8,340 nucleotides of DNA from Alphaproteobacteria bacterium (GTDB lineage: Bacteria; Pseudomonadota; Alphaproteobacteria; Caulobacterales; Parvularculaceae). A program made the translations under genes and the position numbers. The stretch lies in NCBI GenBank assembly GCA_030428745.1, contig JAUIEG010000097.1, positions 1 through 8,340 on the forward strand. The letters run 5' to 3'. Each line of letters begins with the position of its first letter. Position 1 is the stretch's first letter. The notes under the pieces were generated by a model that was given only the letters and a program-made list of their open reading frames with translations, made no database searches and had not been told where the DNA came from. Positions 6,318 through 8,340 of the stretch are shown here, piece after piece.

Positions 6318-7166
6318 TCAAGCGGATATTGCCGCGGCTGAACGGAATCCGCTGCGGGTGCGGTCGATTACGCCCTGATCGGCTTTGGTCGAATGAACCA
6401 AATAAGCCGAATAGGAGAATTCAGGGCTATCGGGAATAAGCGCCAGCCTGCCTTCCTCCAGATAGGACCGGATGAAGCCCTGGCGAAAGTAACCGGCGCC
6501 GCCGACCGCGAGGATATATTCAAGCGCGAGCGGCCCGTGGCCGATGTTGATCACTGGATTTGACTGTTCCGGGAACGCCGCCTGATAGCCTGCCAGGAAC
6601 TCTTCGCCCCAATCGATCAGCACATAATCTTCTGGGTTTAGCGGCTGATCGGTCGGGGTCGTTCGAACCAGCACCAACTTTTCTTCGAACAACAGCTCCG
6701 TGATGACGCCAGGTCGACGCGGCGCCCCATAGAGAATGGCGACATCGAGCGAGCCCTCCTGCACGCGCTCCATTAGCTGATCGGAACCGCCGATCACCGT
6801 GCTGATCGCAATATCGGGGCATTCGCGTCGCATCCATAGCAGCCAATGACGTAGGAGCGGGCTCCATAGGCTCAATTCCGCCCCGACCATGGCGATCGTT
6901 TCACGACCCGGAGGCAACGCAACAGACTGCTTGGCCCGATCCCAAACCTGAACGAGGGTTGTGGCGAACCTGAAAAATCTTTCTCCTGCGGGCGTCAAGC
7001 GCGCTCCGGCTTTGTTACGGATAAATACCGGGCGCTCCAATTGATCTTCCAACGTGCGAATGCGCGCGCTGACCGCGGTCTGCGTGAGATTCAGGTTTGC
7101 TGCGGCGCTGACGAAGCTGCCAGTTTTTACGATCTCCAGAAATGTCCGCGCCACATTGATATCCAT
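6318..7166 (-). CDS. LysR-family transcriptional regulator
   Basis: This 282-residue cytosolic DNA-binding regulator has the standard LysR layout. A winged helix-turn-helix occupies 1-60 (FLEIVKTGSFVSAAANLNLTQTAVSARIRTLEDQL, recognition helix about 28-38). A linker helix lies at about 61-85, and an effector-binding domain runs from about 90 to 265. The start at 7166 (MDINVARTF) is chosen over an in-frame ATG at 7184 because its ribosome-binding site, AAGAGG eight bases upstream, lies within that extension. Only one cysteine (C116) is present, so an OxyR-type disulfide switch is unlikely, and it is shorter than CysB (about 324 aa). Its effector is unknown. It is divergent from the peroxiredoxin gene, the usual arrangement for a LysR target, and lies upstream of cysJ on the same strand with a 219-bp gap. 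Its own promoter is covered by a dyad, which suggests autorepression. Confidence 0.95.
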   Translation of the reverse strand: MDINVARTFLEIVKTGSFVSAAANLNLTQTAVSARIRTLEDQLERPVFIRNKAGARLTPAGERFFRFATTLVQVWDRAKQSVALPPGRETIAMVGAELSLWSPLLRHWLLWMRRECPDIAISTVIGGSDQLMERVQEGSLDVAILYGAPRRPGVITELLFEEKLVLVRTTPTDQPLNPEDYVLIDWGEEFLAGYQAAFPEQSNPVINIGHGPLALEYILAVGGAGYFRQGFIRSYLEEGRLALIPDSPEFSYSAYLVHSTKADQGVIDRTRSGFRSAAAISA

Positions 7167-7234
7167 GGATGCAACCTCTTTCACATTATGGGAATACGGA
7201 CTTGCCCCCCTTTAACCCCGATTTCCTGAGGCCT

Positions 7235-7265
7235 ATTATAAATGCAATTTTCTTGCGTTTAAAAG
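7235..7265 (-). promoter_or_regulatory. lysR promoter overlaid by a LysR-type operator dyad
   Basis: On the minus strand TTTAAA (7263-7258), a 17-base spacer and a perfect TATAAT (7240-7235) form a good sigma-70 promoter for the lysR gene, with the start expected near 7228. The same bases form an imperfect inverted repeat centred on 7250: ATTATAAATGCAA (7235-7247), 5 bases, TTGCGTTTAAAAG (7253-7265), 10 of 13 positions paired. Its core, GCAA-N5-TTGC, has the 4-5-4 geometry of many LysR-type sites, such as the MetR box TGAA-N5-TTCA. A regulator bound here would block its own promoter and be placed to act on the divergent peroxiredoxin gene. For that gene only a weak -10 (TAATAT, 7270-7275) is seen. 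Confidence 0.6.
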
Positions 7266-7340
7266 CCAATAATATTCGTTTGCTTGATGTTTTTTCGCGG
7301 ATCATGCTTGGCGAACATTCCAACGCAAAGGATATCAAGA

Positions 7341-7982
7341 ATGACCCTACAGCTTGGCCAGTCCGCGCCCGATTTTGAGCAAGAAAGCACTCATGGTCCC
7401 ATCCGGTTTCATGACTGGCTTGGCTCGTCATGGGGCGTCTTGTTCAGCCATCCGAAAGATTTCACGCCGGTTTGCACGACGGAGCTGGGCGAAGTCGGCC
7501 GCCTCGGGCCGGAATGGAGGAAACGGAAAGTCAAAGTGATCGGCCTTTCTATCGATCCCGTGGATGCGCACCGCAAATGGGTCTCCGATATTCAGGAAAC
7601 GCAGGGGCATGCAGTGGATTTTCCAATGCTCGCTGACGCCGACGGCAAGGTTGCTGAACTCTATGGTATGATCCATCCTGAATGCGACCCGACGATCACG
7701 GTTCGAGCGGTATACGTCATCGATCCGTCCAAGAAAATTCGGCTCGCACTCACCTATCCGCCCAGCACCGGACGGGATTTTTCAGAAATCCTACGCAGCA
7801 TCGACAGCCTTCAACTGACCGATGCACATAGCGTGGCGACGCCTGTTAATTGGAAGCCCGGAGAGGAAGTTGTTATTTCCCCGAAACTTTCTGAGGAAGA
7901 GGCGACCCGTATTTTCCCGCAGGGCTACCGCACGCTCAAGCCTTATCTTCGGATGGTCGAACTGAAGTGGTTCAACTCATAA
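7341..7982 (+). CDS. 1-Cys peroxiredoxin (Prx6 family)
   Basis: This 213-residue cytosolic peroxidase reduces hydrogen peroxide and organic hydroperoxides through a peroxidatic cysteine. The catalytic motif is HPKDFTPVCTTE (37-48), with T42, C45 and, downstream, R122 in the ITVRAVYVID segment. The long C-terminal domain (about 160-213), with WKPGEEVVISP (171-181) and YLRMVELKW near the end, is the Prx6-type dimerisation arm. Length and motifs match this subfamily rather than AhpC or Bcp. A second cysteine, C115 in HPECDP, is not at the usual resolving position of 2-Cys enzymes. The ATG at 7341 is chosen because AAGGA (7328-7332) lies eight bases upstream and the protein family begins here; an in-frame ATG at 7284 would add 19 unrelated residues. 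The gene is divergent from the LysR regulator and is probably its target. The physiological reductant is not evident from the neighbours. Confidence 0.95.
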   Translation: MTLQLGQSAPDFEQESTHGPIRFHDWLGSSWGVLFSHPKDFTPVCTTELGEVGRLGPEWRKRKVKVIGLSIDPVDAHRKWVSDIQETQGHAVDFPMLADADGKVAELYGMIHPECDPTITVRAVYVIDPSKKIRLALTYPPSTGRDFSEILRSIDSLQLTDAHSVATPVNWKPGEEVVISPKLSEEEATRIFPQGYRTLKPYLRMVELKWFNS

Positions 7983-7990
7983 CAGAAACG

Positions 7991-8011
7991 CCAGAATGAG
8001 GAATCATCTGG
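7991..8011 (+). terminator. Small hairpin after the peroxiredoxin gene, weak terminator candidate
   Basis: CCAGA and TCTGG, with an inner TGA/TCA pairing across a one-base bulge, form an 8-bp stem capped by a GGAA (GNRA-type) tetraloop, eight bases after the peroxiredoxin stop. The following bases (TCTTCGGC) are not a clear T run, so termination here is uncertain. Confidence 0.3.
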
Positions 8012-8074
8012 TCTTCGGCTGCATAAATGTAAATTGAAAACAGGCTATGCATTGAAATAAGAGAGATGAACGTC

Positions 8075-8340
8075 ATGGTTCGGTGTATCGACAATCAACT
8101 TGGAGCAAAAAGTTCAGACAACTCTGGATCCGGCGCAATCGATACTCTCCTAACTGCATTTGACAATGCGGTAGTTAAATTTGGCCGGGACGACACAATG
8201 GCGGCTGCGATCGCAATCATCATGTCCCATGCTCTTCAGTGGCGTGCCGCAGACGCATATGGCAATATTCTCCACGCTAACGCCAACCTGTTGGAAAGAC
8301 ATTGCAGCGCCGTAAATCGTCTGTCCGCTCCTGGCGGCGT
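8075..8340 (+). CDS. Unrecognised protein, 3' end outside the window (partial)
   Basis: A frame opens 93 bp after the peroxiredoxin stop and stays open to the window edge, giving at least 88 residues. Two in-frame ATGs are available, 8066 and 8075. The second is preferred because GAGAG (8061-8065) lies nine bases upstream of it but abuts the first. The product begins MVRCIDNQLG, has a Ser/Gly-rich stretch (about 12-20), then a probably helical region with the Ala/Ile-rich sequence MAAAIAIIMSHAL (about 44-56) and NILHANANLLERHC further on. No signal peptide or known domain is apparent. It could be co-transcribed with the peroxiredoxin gene or separate. No function is proposed. Confidence 0.6.
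   Translation, partial: MVRCIDNQLGAKSSDNSGSGAIDTLLTAFDNAVVKFGRDDTMAAAIAIIMSHALQWRAADAYGNILHANANLLERHCSAVNRLSAPGG

Noticed and set aside
7167..7184. Longer LysR start at 7184
   Set aside because: The six extra codons contain the ribosome-binding site for the ATG at 7166, which begins the typical LysR N-terminus.
7284..7340. Upstream in-frame start for the peroxiredoxin
   Set aside because: The additional 19 residues are not part of the Prx6 family fold, and the ATG at 7341 has a well-spaced AAGGA.

Overview
The window looks like a chromosomal segment of a moderately GC-rich proteobacterium. An alphaproteobacterium is most likely, possibly Hyphomicrobiales. I base that on codon use rich in GCG/CGC/GGC, the FdxA-type seven-iron ferredoxin, a DUF2189-type membrane protein and the 1-Cys peroxiredoxin. 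The lineage is an inference; there is no rRNA or other marker here. I see no mobile element, CRISPR array, tRNA or rRNA.

Layout: (i) 1-57 may be the tail of an upstream plus-strand gene, followed by a complete plus-strand gene for a polytopic DUF2189-like membrane protein (74-913). (ii) A minus-strand block runs from 6098 down to 924: cysJ, cysI, a cystathionine gamma-synthase family gene (metB-like) and fdxA. It converges on the DUF2189 gene with only 10 bp between stop codons. (iii) Upstream of cysJ lies a 219-bp minus-strand leader (6099-6317) with an AT-rich promoter-like stretch, a shine-dalgarno-masking inverted repeat, two short candidate leader ORFs and a very strong terminator-like hairpin that ends 26 nt before the cysJ ATG. 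(iv) A minus-strand LysR-family regulator gene (7166-6318) is divergent from a plus-strand 1-Cys peroxiredoxin gene (7341-7982). The shared 174-bp region holds a strong lysR promoter overlaid by a LysR-type dyad. (v) An unrecognised plus-strand gene starts at 8075 (or 8066) and runs off the end.

How the genes work together: CysJ passes electrons from NADPH through FAD and FMN to the siroheme/4Fe-4S enzyme CysI, which reduces sulfite to sulfide. The gene overlapping the end of cysI encodes a PLP enzyme of the MetB/MetZ family that can use sulfide or cysteine to make the sulfur amino acid skeleton, so reduced sulfur is made and captured by one transcript. FdxA, an electron carrier, sits at the end of the block. 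The LysR protein, placed between the sulfite reductase operon and a peroxide-scavenging enzyme, is a candidate to link sulfur assimilation with peroxide defence.

The least expected element is the cysJ leader. It has the parts of an attenuator (a small reading frame with a cluster of Cys codons, alternative pairings, and a 13-bp stem with a U run), placed in front of a cysteine-biosynthetic operon. This is seen in the sequence, but its function is inference.
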